A DNA stretch of 64,000 nucleotides from assembly GCF_004365175.1 (NCBI RefSeq), contig NZ_SOCE01000001.1:5029403-5093402 (forward strand), given 5' to 3'. This DNA comes from Kribbella voronezhensis (GTDB lineage Bacteria > Actinomycetota > Actinomycetes > Propionibacteriales > Kribbellaceae). Under the pieces are notes generated by a model. The model saw only the letters and a program-made list of their open reading frames with translations. It ran no database searches and was not told the origin of the DNA. Both the position numbers and the translations under genes were made by a program. Below are positions 52,576-64,000 of the stretch, one piece after another (within the stretch, counting starts at the first letter, position 1; each line of letters starts with the position of its first letter).

Positions 52576-53988
52576 ATGAGCCGGGTCAGGACCAATTTCG
52601 CCGCCGGTGAGCTGCTGGTCGAGCTGCGGCGGGACTCGTCGGTGCCGTTGCATCAGCAGCTGGAAGGCGGCATCCGGGACCGGATCCGGCAGGGGCTGCT
52701 CCGGGCGGACGCGGTGCTGCCCGCGACCCGCGCGCTCGCCGCCGATCTCGGGCTGTCGCGCGGTGTGGTGGTCGAGGCCTATCAGCAACTGGTCGCCGAG
52801 GGGTATCTGGTCAGCAAGACCGGTGGATACACCCAGGTGGCGCCGGGCGCTGCGAGGATCCAGACGCAGCCGACGATCGCCGTGGAAAGCGGCGGAGCAC
52901 CCAGGATCGACTTCAAGTACAGCAAGCCGGACGTCTCGCAGTTCCCGCGCGCCGCGTGGTTGCGGTCGATGCGCAAGGTGCTCAACGAGACCCCGCACCG
53001 GAGACTGGCCTACCTGGACGGCCGCGGTACCGCTGAGCTGCGCGAGGCCTTGGCCGACTACCTGAACCGGGTCCGCGGTACGTCGGCACGTCCGGAGAAC
53101 ATGCTGATCTGCAATGGCTTCGCGCAAGGCTCGCGCCTGCTGCTGCAGGTCCTGGTGGCCGCCGGCTATCGACGGCTGGCGGTCGAGGACCCGTCCGACA
53201 ACGAGTTGCGCGACGTTGCGACGCAGGCCGGCCTGGAGACGGTCGGCGTACCGGTGTCGGAGACCGGCCTCGACGTGGAAGCCCTTGAGCGGTCGGGTGC
53301 GGACGTCGTACTGGTGACAGCGGCCCACCAGTTCCCGACCGGGGCGGTGGCGTCGGCGCAGACGCGGGCGGCCTTGATCGCCTGGGCCACCAAGCACGAC
53401 GCCTTGGTCATCGAGGACGACTACGACGCGGAGTACCGGTACGACCGGGAGCCGATCGGCGCGATGCAGGGCCTGGCGCCGGAGTCGATCGTCTATGCCG
53501 GTACGGCGAGCAAGACCCTCGCGCCCGGGCTTCGGCTCGGGTGGCTGATCCTGCCCGACCGCCTGGTCGAGCCGATGTCGGTGGCCAAGGTGGCCGACGA
53601 TCGCGGCTCGCCGGTGTTCGACCAGTTGACCTTCGCCGACTTCGTCGCGCGGGGCGAGTTCGACCGGCACCTGCGCCGGATGCGGCCGCGGTACCGCCGG
53701 CTGCGGGACACGCTGGTCGGCCGGCTCGCCGAGCGGGTGCCCGATCTGGTGCCGATCGGTGTGTCCGCCGGGCTGCACGTGATGACCTGGCTGCCGCCCG
53801 ACCTCACCGAAGCCGCTGTGGCGAAGGCGGCCTTGGAGCGCGGCCTCGGCGTCTACGGCCTGGCGCCGTACTGGATGGAGCAGGCCGGACCCGAAGGGCT
53901 GGTCTTCGGCTACGGCAGCCTGACCGAGGGGGAAGTTGTCGAGGGCATCGACCTGCTCGCCGACGCCATCGACTCGCTGCGGTCGTAG
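52576..53988 (+). CDS. MocR/PdxR-type GntR-aminotransferase regulator
   Basis: This 470-residue fusion has a GntR winged helix (12-75: LHQQLEGGIRDRIRQGLL, LSRGVVVEAYQQLVAEGYL) joined to a fold-type I aminotransferase domain. The PLP Lys is in YAGTASKTLAPGLRLGW (~315), with Asp/Tyr in IEDDYDAEYRYDREP. MocR proteins use PLP or an amino-acid aldimine as effector, often controlling pyridoxine or GABA genes. No such target is adjacent. Its stop faces the convergent SDR gene. Confidence 0.92.
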   Translation: MSRVRTNFAAGELLVELRRDSSVPLHQQLEGGIRDRIRQGLLRADAVLPATRALAADLGLSRGVVVEAYQQLVAEGYLVSKTGGYTQVAPGAARIQTQPTIAVESGGAPRIDFKYSKPDVSQFPRAAWLRSMRKVLNETPHRRLAYLDGRGTAELREALADYLNRVRGTSARPENMLICNGFAQGSRLLLQVLVAAGYRRLAVEDPSDNELRDVATQAGLETVGVPVSETGLDVEALERSGADVVLVTAAHQFPTGAVASAQTRAALIAWATKHDALVIEDDYDAEYRYDREPIGAMQGLAPESIVYAGTASKTLAPGLRLGWLILPDRLVEPMSVAKVADDRGSPVFDQLTFADFVARGEFDRHLRRMRPRYRRLRDTLVGRLAERVPDLVPIGVSAGLHVMTWLPPDLTEAAVAKAALERGLGVYGLAPYWMEQAGPEGLVFGYGSLTEGEVVEGIDLLADAIDSLRS

Positions 53989-54001
53989 TTCGCGGACCTG
54001 C

Positions 54002-54832
54002 TCACTCGTAGTCGGTCGAGGTGGTCAGCTGCGCCCACTCGGCGGCTTCGGCGGCGCGGGATCGCGAAGCGCGGTCGGCATGCTCGAGCGCGTCCTTGCC
54101 CAGCAGTAGACGCAGGGGAGGATTGTCGAGCCCGACGATCTCGAGAACGGCCTGGGCCGCCTTGGCCGGATCGCCTGGCTGCTTGCCGTCCGCAGCGACC
54201 CGGTAGCGGTGCAGTTCGCCGACCGTGGAGTCGTAGTCCTCGCGGACTTCGGCGAGCGCCATGGACGAGCCACCCCAATCGGTGCGGAACGCTCCCGGCT
54301 CGATGATTGTCACTTTCACCCCGAACGGCCGGACCTCGTTCGCGAGCACCTCGGAGAAGCCCTCGACGGCGAACTTGGCGGTCTGGTAGGCGCCCATCCC
54401 CGGCGTCCCGCCGACGCGGCCGCCGATCGACGAGAACTGCAGGAAGTGTCCGCCGCGCTGAGTCCGGAAGACCGGCAGCGCCGCCTTGGTCACGTTCACG
54501 ACGCCGAACAAATTGGTCTCCACCTGAGCCCGGAAGTCGGCCTCGTCGGTGTCTTCGATCGGCGCACTGTTCGCGTAGCCGGCGTTGTTGGCCACGACGT
54601 CGAGCCCGCCGAACTCGTCGAGTGCAGTCTGTACGGCGGCGCGCGCGGCCGCCGCGTCGGTGACGTCGAGTGCCACCGCGCGGATCGCGTCGCCGTACTT
54701 GTGGACCAGGTCGTCGAGCTGCTCGGGTTTGCGGGCGGTGGCGACCACCCGATCCCCGGCGGCCAGCACGGCCTGGGTGAGTTCGCGGCCGAGGCCGCGG
54801 GAGCTTCCGGTGACGAGCCAGGTCCTGGTCAT
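54002..54832 (-). CDS. Short-chain dehydrogenase/reductase controlled by adjacent TetR
   Basis: This 276-residue classical SDR has the cofactor motif TGSSRGLGREL (8-18), ALDVTDAAA, NNAGYANS (~85), the catalytic Ser in QFSSIGG (~135) and YQTAK (~150). The layout (TxSSRGLG start and C-terminal extension) matches SDRs that are often repressed by a neighbouring TetR. It is divergent from the TetR gene over two identical 16-bp operator candidates. The substrate is unknown. Confidence 0.88.
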   Translation of the reverse strand: MTRTWLVTGSSRGLGRELTQAVLAAGDRVVATARKPEQLDDLVHKYGDAIRAVALDVTDAAAARAAVQTALDEFGGLDVVANNAGYANSAPIEDTDEADFRAQVETNLFGVVNVTKAALPVFRTQRGGHFLQFSSIGGRVGGTPGMGAYQTAKFAVEGFSEVLANEVRPFGVKVTIIEPGAFRTDWGGSSMALAEVREDYDSTVGELHRYRVAADGKQPGDPAKAAQAVLEIVGLDNPPLRLLLGKDALEHADRASRSRAAEAAEWAQLTTSTDYE

Positions 54833-54848
54833 GATCTCCTACCTATGT

Positions 54849-54913
54849 AACCGACTGGTTGGTTATCTCCAGGAAACACCCTGCACCGCCAGAAATCAAC
54901 CGACTGGTTGGTT
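54849..54913. promoter_or_regulatory. Twin 16-bp operators for the SDR/TetR pair
   Basis: AACCGACTGGTTGGTT occurs identically at 54849-54864 and 54898-54913, 49 bp apart. It is an imperfect palindrome, as for TetR sites. The right copy ends three bases before TAGACT, the likely -10 of the TetR gene, and the left copy lies 17 bp from the SDR start. One site per promoter fits mutual repression. Confidence 0.65.
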
Positions 54914-54928
54914 GGGTAGACTCGGGGT

Positions 54929-55489
54929 ATGCAGCGCAATGCCGATCGGACCAGAAGCCGGATCCTCGAAGCCGCCACCGACGAGTTCGCCGCGCTCGGC
55001 ATCGCCGGGGCCCGGGTGAACCGGATCGCCGAGGTCGCCGGGTGCAACAAGGCGATGCTGTACGCGTACTACGGCAACAAGGATCAGCTCTTCGACGCGG
55101 TCTTCACGGCGTACGTCGAGGCGTATCTGGACCAGGTCGGCTTCGACGCGGACGACCTGCCGGCGTACGCCGGGCGCGTGTTCGACTACTTCGAGGAGCA
55201 CCCGCACCACCTGCGGCTGGCGGTCTGGTACCGGTTGGAGCGGCCGGAGAGCACGCGACTGGAAGCGGTAGTGGCGGTGAACGCGAGCCGGCTGGCCGAA
55301 TTGGAGAAGGCTCGGCGGGCGGGGCGGGTCCGTTCGGACTTCAAGCCGGTGGAACTGCTGTCGCTGGTGCAGTCGATCGCCACCAGCTGGTCGTCGATGA
55401 ATCCTGAATTCTCCGCCGCGGCGCCGGTTTCGCGCGTGCGCCGACGGCGTGCGGTGGTGGCGGCGGTGGCGAAGCTGCTCGATCGGTGA
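54929..55489 (+). CDS. TetR-family regulator
   Basis: This 186-residue TetR protein has HTH residues 9-55 (RSRILEAATDEFAALGIAGARVNRIAEVAGCNKAMLYAYYGNKDQL in pieces). The C-terminal ligand domain resembles the TetR_C_33/YcdC-like group (FDYFEEHPHHLRLAVWYRLERPE). TAGACT lies seven bases before the ATG and there is no ribosome binding site, indicating a leaderless transcript. It probably represses itself and the divergent SDR. Confidence 0.88.
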   Translation: MQRNADRTRSRILEAATDEFAALGIAGARVNRIAEVAGCNKAMLYAYYGNKDQLFDAVFTAYVEAYLDQVGFDADDLPAYAGRVFDYFEEHPHHLRLAVWYRLERPESTRLEAVVAVNASRLAELEKARRAGRVRSDFKPVELLSLVQSIATSWSSMNPEFSAAAPVSRVRRRRAVVAAVAKLLDR

Positions 55490-55598
55490 GAGCCGGGACA
55501 CACCGGATTCTCAGCTGATTCCTCGGTTGGCCCGATGGAGTTCTCAGTTTGCCGAGGTCTACTCGGTTGCAGACGGGATGGGCTGAGGAGGCAACGGG

Positions 55599-57173
55599 AT
55601 GAACGGCAACGAGGAACAGCAGCAACCGGCTGACGGGCAGCAGCCGCAGTACTACGGACCGCAGCACGGGCAGCCGCAGGACGGTCCGCAGCCGGGGCAG
55701 CCGCAGTACCGGAAGCCGCCGAGTGGGCCGCAGAACGGTCCGCAGTACGGGCAGCCGCAGTACGGGCAGCAGGGGTACTACGGGCCGCAGTACGGGCAGG
55801 CGCCGTTTGGGTACGGGCCGCAGGGGCCGGGGAATCCTCAGTATCAGCAGGGATACGGGCAGCCGTGGGGGTATCACCCGATGCCGCCGGCGCCCAAGCG
55901 GCGCAAGCGGTTGCCGGCGCTGATCGGGGTGCTCAGCCTCGCCACCGCGACCGTGATCGGATCGGTTGCCTGGGGCATCGATCAGCACACGGACGGCATC
56001 ACCTCCAGTCTCTCCTCGTCGATGGATGCCTCCGCCGTGGCGGCGAAGGTGTCACCAGGGCTGGTAGATGTGAACACGGTGCTCGGGTACGAGGGTGCTC
56101 GCGCCGCCGGCACCGGGATCGTGCTGACGTCCGACGGGGAGATCCTCACCAATCACCACGTGATCGAGGGCGCCACCAAGATCACCGTGACCGATATCGG
56201 GAACGGCAAGACGTACGAGGCCGCCGTGGTCGGGTACGACGACGCACACGACATCGCCGTGCTCAAGCTGAAGGGCGCCTCCGGGCTCGAGGTCGCCAAG
56301 ACCGGCGACTCGTCCAAGGTGGCGCTGGGTGATCAGGTGGTCGGGATCGGCAACGCGGGCGGAGTCGGCGGTACGCCGAGCTACGCGGCCGGCAAGGTCA
56401 CCGGGCTGAACCAGGCGATCACCGCGACCGACGAGTCCGGCTCCGACCCGGAGAACCTGACCGGCCTGATCCAGACCGACGCGAACATCCAGGCCGGCGA
56501 CTCGGGCGGTCCGCTGGCGAACTCCAAGGGCGAGGTGATCGGCGTCGACACCGCGGGCGGCAGTGGCAACGGCGGCAGCGGCGGCCCCGGCCAGACGGCG
56601 TACGGCGACGGCTCCGGTAACGGCAGTGGCTCAGGTGACGGTCCCGGGTTCGGCTCGGGCGGCTTCGGCAGCGGCGAGGGCAACGGCCAGGGCTTCGGGA
56701 ACGAAGGCGACGGCCAGGGCTTCGGAAACGATGGCAACGGCCAGGGCTTCGGAAACGGGCAAGGGCAGGGCAGTGGGCAGGGCAACGGGCAGGGGCAGCA
56801 GACCACCACGCAGGGCTATGCGATCCCGATCAACCAGGCGCTCGACATCGCCGAGCAGATCGAGTCGGGCAAGAGTTCGGCGGACGTGCACATCGGCGAC
56901 TCGGCGATGCTCGGCATCTCGGTGCTGGCGAACCAGGGTGTCTCCGGCGCGATCGTCAACGACGTGGTCGCCGACGGCGCCGCGGCCAAGGCGGGGCTGA
57001 ACGCCGGCGACGTGATCACCTCCTTCGACGGCAAGACGGTCGATTCGCCCGACGCACTCTCCACGCTCCTCAACCCGCACCACGCGGGCGACAAGGTCCC
57101 CGTGACCTGGCAGGACCAGTCCGGCGAATCCCACACCGCCACCATCACCCTGATGCCCGGCCCGGTCCGCTGA
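55599..57173 (+). CDS. HtrA/DegP-type membrane serine protease with PDZ domain and Gly-rich insert
   Basis: This 524-residue protein has several parts. A cytosolic Gln/Pro/Gly/Tyr-rich N-terminus of ~95 residues carries short YGQPQ/YGPQ repeats. One transmembrane segment (ALIGVLSLATATVIGSVAWG, ~106-125) follows. The trypsin-like domain has triad His in LTNHHVIEG, Asp in AHDIAVLKL and Ser in AGDSGGPL. A ~75-residue Gly/Asn/Gln/Asp repeat region (GNGQGFGN units) comes next, then a C-terminal PDZ domain (ISVLANQGVSGAIVNDVV, AGLNAGDVITSFDGKTV). It degrades misfolded envelope proteins. Insertion of the Gly-rich stretch between protease and PDZ is unusual. AGGAGGCAACGGG precedes the ATG. Confidence 0.92.
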   Translation: MNGNEEQQQPADGQQPQYYGPQHGQPQDGPQPGQPQYRKPPSGPQNGPQYGQPQYGQQGYYGPQYGQAPFGYGPQGPGNPQYQQGYGQPWGYHPMPPAPKRRKRLPALIGVLSLATATVIGSVAWGIDQHTDGITSSLSSSMDASAVAAKVSPGLVDVNTVLGYEGARAAGTGIVLTSDGEILTNHHVIEGATKITVTDIGNGKTYEAAVVGYDDAHDIAVLKLKGASGLEVAKTGDSSKVALGDQVVGIGNAGGVGGTPSYAAGKVTGLNQAITATDESGSDPENLTGLIQTDANIQAGDSGGPLANSKGEVIGVDTAGGSGNGGSGGPGQTAYGDGSGNGSGSGDGPGFGSGGFGSGEGNGQGFGNEGDGQGFGNDGNGQGFGNGQGQGSGQGNGQGQQTTTQGYAIPINQALDIAEQIESGKSSADVHIGDSAMLGISVLANQGVSGAIVNDVVADGAAAKAGLNAGDVITSFDGKTVDSPDALSTLLNPHHAGDKVPVTWQDQSGESHTATITLMPGPVR

Positions 57174-57244
57174 CCACCGAACCCGTTCCCACAACTTCAG
57201 AGCCCCGGTCCGGAGCGCACCCCCTCCGCGCGCGGACCGGCCGA

Positions 57245-57293
57245 CCGGGCTCGATTGCTCCTACCCCCTCGGGAGCATCGAGCCCGGCCTTTG
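57245..57293. terminator. Bidirectional terminator between htrA-like and epimerase genes
   Basis: CCGGGCTCGATTGCTCC (57245-57261) pairs with GGGAGCATCGAGCCCGG (57271-57287) with one bulged T, over a 9-base loop, followed by CCTTTG. The strong hairpin lies between convergent genes and can serve both. Confidence 0.75.
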
Positions 57294-57303
57294 TCGGGTG
57301 GGG

Positions 57304-58152
57304 TCAGTTGCCGAAACCCGTTCGCCAGGACGGATAGCGCGGGGACCAGCCGAGGTCGTGGCGGGCGTAACGGTTGTCGGCGCCGCGGGCCCAGCTTTGA
57401 CGGTCGGCCGGGTCGACCTCCGTCACCGGAGCACCGATCGACGCGGCGAAAGCGGGGACCCACTCCGTTGCGGCGGCCGGTTCGTCGTCGACGATGTTGA
57501 CCGGACCGGTCGGCCAGTCGAGAGCTTGTACTGCGGCCGCCGCGGCGTCCTCGACGTGGAGGAAGCTGCTGATATCGCGGCTCGGCACCAGATCGCCGCT
57601 GCGTACCAGGTCGTCCATCAAGGCGCCCTTGGCATACCAGGTCCCGGGCCCGTAGAGCATGCCGTACCGCAGTACGACCCACTCCGGCAGTTCGGTCACG
57701 GCCGCCTCCAACTGCGCGACGCCGCGGACGCTCACCAGCCGCGAACCGGTCGAGTCGAGATCGAGCGGCGTCTCTTCATCAGCAGGCTTCTCGCCTGGCT
57801 CGTAAGCCCACGAGATGCTCTGCGCGATGATCCGGGTCGCACCGGCGGCGAGTGCGGCGTCGACCAGGTTCCTCGTACCGCGTCGGCGGATGTCGGCGTT
57901 GGCCTGCAGATCGCGGCGGCCGAGATCGGTCAACTGGTGCATCACCACCGACGGCCGGGCTTCGGTCATCGCCCGGGTCAGCGCCCCGGCGTCGTACACG
58001 TCCGCGACGACCGCCTCGGCACCCTGTCGCCGCAGCGCCTCGGCATCGTCCGGGCGCCGCGTCAATCCGATCACCTGATGTCCGCTCTCGACCAGCAATG
58101 GCACCAGGGGCCGCCCGATCGCTCCGGTCGCACCGGCCAGAAAGATTCGCAT
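57304..58152 (-). CDS. NAD-dependent epimerase/dehydratase-family protein
   Basis: This 282-residue extended SDR has the cofactor motif FLAGATGAIGRPLV (4-17), VVADVYDAGAL and a Ser in AQSISWAYEP; the usual YxxxK is replaced by a VSVRGVAQLEAA segment. VLRYGMLYGPGTWY and SFLHVEDAA follow, typical of NAD(P)-binding atypical/extended SDRs. The missing Tyr/Lys pair leaves catalytic function uncertain. It ends at a strong shared terminator. Confidence 0.82.
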   Translation of the reverse strand: MRIFLAGATGAIGRPLVPLLVESGHQVIGLTRRPDDAEALRRQGAEAVVADVYDAGALTRAMTEARPSVVMHQLTDLGRRDLQANADIRRRGTRNLVDAALAAGATRIIAQSISWAYEPGEKPADEETPLDLDSTGSRLVSVRGVAQLEAAVTELPEWVVLRYGMLYGPGTWYAKGALMDDLVRSGDLVPSRDISSFLHVEDAAAAAVQALDWPTGPVNIVDDEPAAATEWVPAFAASIGAPVTEVDPADRQSWARGADNRYARHDLGWSPRYPSWRTGFGN

Positions 58153-58251
58153 GGACCCACGCTAGGTCGGCTCCGGCCCGCTCAACTGGTCCATTTCGCG
58201 GCGAATCCGCCGGGCCAGTTCGTCCAGTCGGTGAGCCCGGCCCAGTGCGCG

Positions 58252-58294
58252 GTGAACGGGCGTTTACTCTAGACCGAGGTAAACGCCTGTTCAC
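58252..58294. promoter_or_regulatory. Two TetR-type operators upstream of MFS transporter
   Basis: GTGAACGGGCGTTTAC (58252-58267) and GTAAACGCCTGTTCAC (58279-58294) are near-perfect 16-bp palindromes of the form GTRAACG-NN-CGTTYAC. They are also inverted copies of each other with one mismatch. They lie 45-88 bp before the MFS start and match the style of TetR operators with TAAACG half-sites. The last gene of this operon encodes a TetR protein. Confidence 0.7.
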
Positions 58295-58339
58295 TCCGCC
58301 CCGCCCGTGGCGACGAGCTGTGTCTGTGAGGACTCGAAG

Positions 58340-59773
58340 GTGACTGTTCGGCCCGGTGTTCACCCCCGGATGGTGCTGGCGGCGCTGGCGTCGTGTGGCG
58401 TGCTGGTCTCGGTGATGCAGACGATCGTGGTGCCGCTGCTGCCCGAGTTGCCCGCCCTCACCCACAGTCAGCCGGCGGATGTGAGCTGGCTGGTCACCGT
58501 CACGCTGCTGACCGGTGCCGTCTTCACTCCGCTGCTCGGCCGCGCGGGCGACATGTACGGCAAGCGCCGGGTGCTGCTCGTCGCGCTCTCGTCGATGGTC
58601 GTCGGCTCACTGCTCTGCGCCATCAGTTCCCACCTGCCGGTGCTCATCGTCGGCCGTGCGTTCCAGGGCGCGGCCGTGGCCGTGGTGCCGCTCGGAATCA
58701 GCATCCTGCGCGACGAACTGCCGCCGGCCCGGGTGATCCCGTCCATCGCGATCATGAGTTCGACCCTCGGCGTCGGCGCCGCGTTCGGGATTCCCGCGGC
58801 GACGCTGGTGGTCGAGTACGCGAACTGGCACACGATGTTCTGGATCTGCCTGGGCCTCGGCCTGCTCGACATCGCCGTGGTGCTCCTCATCGTCCCCGAG
58901 TCCAAGCTGCGCACGAGCGGGCGTTTCGACGTACTGGGTGCGTTCGGGTTGAGCGCGTTCCTGGTCTGCCTCTTGCTCGCGGTGTCGAAAGGCAGTGCGT
59001 GGGGATGGGCGTCGGCGAAGTCGCTCGGCCTGTTCGCCGGCGCGGCCGTGATCGCGGTCTGCTGGGTCTGGTACGAGTTGCGCGTCGCGGCGCCCCTGGT
59101 CGATCTCAGGGTGTCGGCGCGGCCGGCCGTGCTCTTCACGAACCTTGCTGCCCTGTTGATCGGGTTCGCCTTCTACGCGAACTCGCTCTCCACCGCGCAA
59201 CTCGTCCAGGAGCCGACCTGGACCGGGTACGGGCTGGGTGCGTCGATCGTGGTCAGCGGACTCTGCTTGCTGCCGGGCGGTGTCGCCATGGTGCTGCTGT
59301 CGCCCGTATCCGCGCGAATCTCGGCCGCCCGCGGTCCGCGCTTCACCCTGGCCGTCGCGGCCGCGCTGATGGCGGTCGGGTACGTCGTGCGGTTGTTCAC
59401 CAGTGGCAACCTGGTCGCGATCGTGGCCGGAGCCACCGTCGTCTCGGCCGGTACCGCGGTGGCGTATTCGGCTCTTCCCGCCCTGATCATGCATGCTGTC
59501 CCGGTGACCGAGACGGCCGCCGCGAACGGCCTCAACACACTGATGCGCACGATCGGCCAGGCAGTCTGCAGCGCGGTCGTGGTGACAGTGCTGACCAGCA
59601 TGGCCGCCACCAAGGCGGGCCACACCGCGCCGACGCTGCGCGCCTACCTGACCGTCTTCGTGATCGCCGGGCTGGCCGCGCTCGCCGCCGTTGGTCTCAC
59701 GTTGCTGATCCCGGCCCGCCGTACTGCGGCCAGCCGCGGGCCGGCGTTGGTCGAGGCGGGCGGTTCGTCGTGA
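58340..59773 (+). CDS. MFS transporter, DHA2 (14-TM)-type drug exporter
   Basis: This 477-residue protein has about 14 hydrophobic segments. Motif A is visible as GRAGDMYGKRRVLL (~62-75), and RAFQGAAVAVVPLGISILRD contains the antiporter-type motif. The family expels drugs by proton exchange. GTG is preceded by GAGGACTCGAAG; a GTG at 58307 is in frame upstream, but the chosen site fits spacing. Its stop overlaps the GTG of the TetR gene, so transporter and regulator are made together. Confidence 0.88.
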   Translation: MTVRPGVHPRMVLAALASCGVLVSVMQTIVVPLLPELPALTHSQPADVSWLVTVTLLTGAVFTPLLGRAGDMYGKRRVLLVALSSMVVGSLLCAISSHLPVLIVGRAFQGAAVAVVPLGISILRDELPPARVIPSIAIMSSTLGVGAAFGIPAATLVVEYANWHTMFWICLGLGLLDIAVVLLIVPESKLRTSGRFDVLGAFGLSAFLVCLLLAVSKGSAWGWASAKSLGLFAGAAVIAVCWVWYELRVAAPLVDLRVSARPAVLFTNLAALLIGFAFYANSLSTAQLVQEPTWTGYGLGASIVVSGLCLLPGGVAMVLLSPVSARISAARGPRFTLAVAAALMAVGYVVRLFTSGNLVAIVAGATVVSAGTAVAYSALPALIMHAVPVTETAAANGLNTLMRTIGQAVCSAVVVTVLTSMAATKAGHTAPTLRAYLTVFVIAGLAALAAVGLTLLIPARRTAASRGPALVEAGGSS

Positions 59774-60303
59774 TCGACGCCGGCCGGACGGCGATCCTCC
59801 GGGCGGCCCGCAAAGCCTTCGCCCTCCAGCCGTACGCCGCGGTCACCTTGCGCGGGATCGCTGCCGACGCAGGAGTCAGCGCGTCGCTGATCGTCAAGCA
59901 CTTCGGCGGCAAGGAGTCGTTGTTCGACCGGGTCGCCGACTTCAGCGACGCGGCCGAATTGTTGCTCAAGGCCCCTGATTCTGAGCTCGGCCGGCACGCC
60001 GTCCTGACGCTGGTGGACTGGCGCCGGGAGAACGGCTCGGACCTGCTGCTCCGGGTCGTCTTCGCGATCGGCCCCGGCGACGAACGCAAGCTGCTGCGCG
60101 AGCGGTTCCACGACCAGGTCGTCGAAGCCTTCGCGGCCCGGCTCACCGGTGACGACCGCGCTCTGCGGGCCGAACTGATCGTCGCCCACCTTCTCGGTCT
60201 GGGCGCGGCCATGGCCGTCGACAAGACCGGGCCGACCGCCGGAGCCGCGTCCGGTCAGCTCGCGGACCTCTACGGGCCGGCGGTCCAGGCGCTCGTCCAC
60301 TGA
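59770..60303 (+). CDS. TetR-family regulator of the MFS exporter
   Basis: This 177-residue TetR protein has HTH ~5-52 (TAILRAARKAFALQPYAAVTLRGIAADAGVSASLIVKHFGGKESLF in pieces) and a short C-terminal domain (TetR_C_17-like, SGQLADLYGPAVQALV). GTGA overlap with the MFS gene. It probably binds the two GTRAACG-type sites upstream of the operon and represses it. Confidence 0.85.
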   Translation: MIDAGRTAILRAARKAFALQPYAAVTLRGIAADAGVSASLIVKHFGGKESLFDRVADFSDAAELLLKAPDSELGRHAVLTLVDWRRENGSDLLLRVVFAIGPGDERKLLRERFHDQVVEAFAARLTGDDRALRAELIVAHLLGLGAAMAVDKTGPTAGAASGQLADLYGPAVQALVH

Positions 60304-60395
60304 TCAGGCCATCTCAGGAAAACGGGCAACGATCTCAGTACTCGGGCAGTGATTCGGCATCGCGGTGTCTCGATCAGTAAGATGACGATCCAGGT

Positions 60396-60470
60396 CGAGA
60401 GGCGCTGCAACGGTCCCGGAGGGGTCCGCCACGCTCGGCCCGGGAGACAGACTGGAAGGGCGCCTCCGGA
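60396..60470 (+). ncRNA. S-adenosylhomocysteine (SAH) riboswitch upstream of metH
   Basis: The core CGAGAGGCGCTGCAACGG (60396-60413) and CCGCCACGCTCGG match the SAH riboswitch consensus. P1 pairs GAGGCGC (60399-60405) with GCGCCTC (60460-60466). The P2 arm pairs ACGG with CCG. The pseudoknot pairs CGAG with CTCG (60433-60437). SAH binding normally turns expression on, allowing methionine synthase to act when SAH builds up. It ends ~25 bp before the metH GTG, so control could reach the ribosome binding site. Confidence 0.82.
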
Positions 60471-60490
60471 GTCAATCTGGAGGTGGCGGA

Positions 60491-64000
<3,510 letters not shown>

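Noticed and set aside
60304..60490. Cobalamin riboswitch upstream of metH
   Set aside because: The region is too short and lacks the B12 box; the SAH riboswitch core fits all pairings.

Overview
The window is high-GC actinomycete chromosome. The GC-rich third codon positions, frequent GTG starts, ATGA/GTGA stop-start overlaps, and the LCP, MocR, DrrAB-type and S-adenosylhomocysteine-riboswitch/metH genes all fit. Codon style and gene mix suggest a Nocardioidaceae/Kribbella-like organism, but no marker gene settles this. Coding density is very high. I see no rRNA, tRNA, insertion sequence, integrase, prophage or CRISPR array.

1-12 kb holds small metabolic and regulatory units: the end of a 2,4-dienoyl-CoA reductase-like gene, an HhH-GPD protein, a TIGR03086-type protein, an HD-domain protein, an FAD monooxygenase divergent from a GntR-TetR double regulator, an SDR, a TetR gene divergent from a drrAB-type ABC exporter, and an LCP cell-wall ligase.

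12-37 kb is a stress and redox island. It contains PrsW/DoxX-like membrane genes, a MerR-receiver fusion overlapping a two-domain KaiC ATPase, two overlapping ATPase-LuxR regulators, a general-stress membrane protein, dnaK-grpE-dnaJ(cbpA)-cbpM-clpB-trx plus a cNMP/Grx/TrxR-like fusion, an unknown membrane protein, hsp20, a zinc metallopeptidase, a UBP zinc-finger protein, a manganese-catalase relative that has lost metal ligands, a GAF-LuxR regulator, and an adh-pfpI pair. A 19-bp element, ACYAC-N8-GGGATG, sits about 60-90 bp upstream of five transcription units here (DoxX/PrsW, the general-stress gene, dnaK, hsp20, UBP). It looks like the binding site or promoter of one uncharacterised regulon. 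The UBP unit appears to carry a copy of the dnaK 5' end, including its first six codons.

37-44 kb contains a small DNA-repair-type protein, an FMN-binding stress protein and an ECF42-type sigma locus. The DGPF partner and a pair of paralogous alpha/beta hydrolases each carry the same TGTCGA-N17-CGAC promoter. Superoxide dismutase follows, then a decayed quinone-reductase gene beside its HxlR regulator.

44-64 kb contains a fused alpha-beta glycyl-tRNA synthetase, an SGNH hydrolase, a threonine/serine dehydratase, RNase Z followed by a GC-rich tandem array and a strong terminator, an epoxide hydrolase beside a broken WYL regulator, a MocR regulator, an SDR/TetR pair with twin operators, an HtrA-type protease with a glycine-rich insert, an NAD epimerase, an MFS exporter/TetR pair with two operators, and metH behind an S-adenosylhomocysteine riboswitch. 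metH runs off the right edge.
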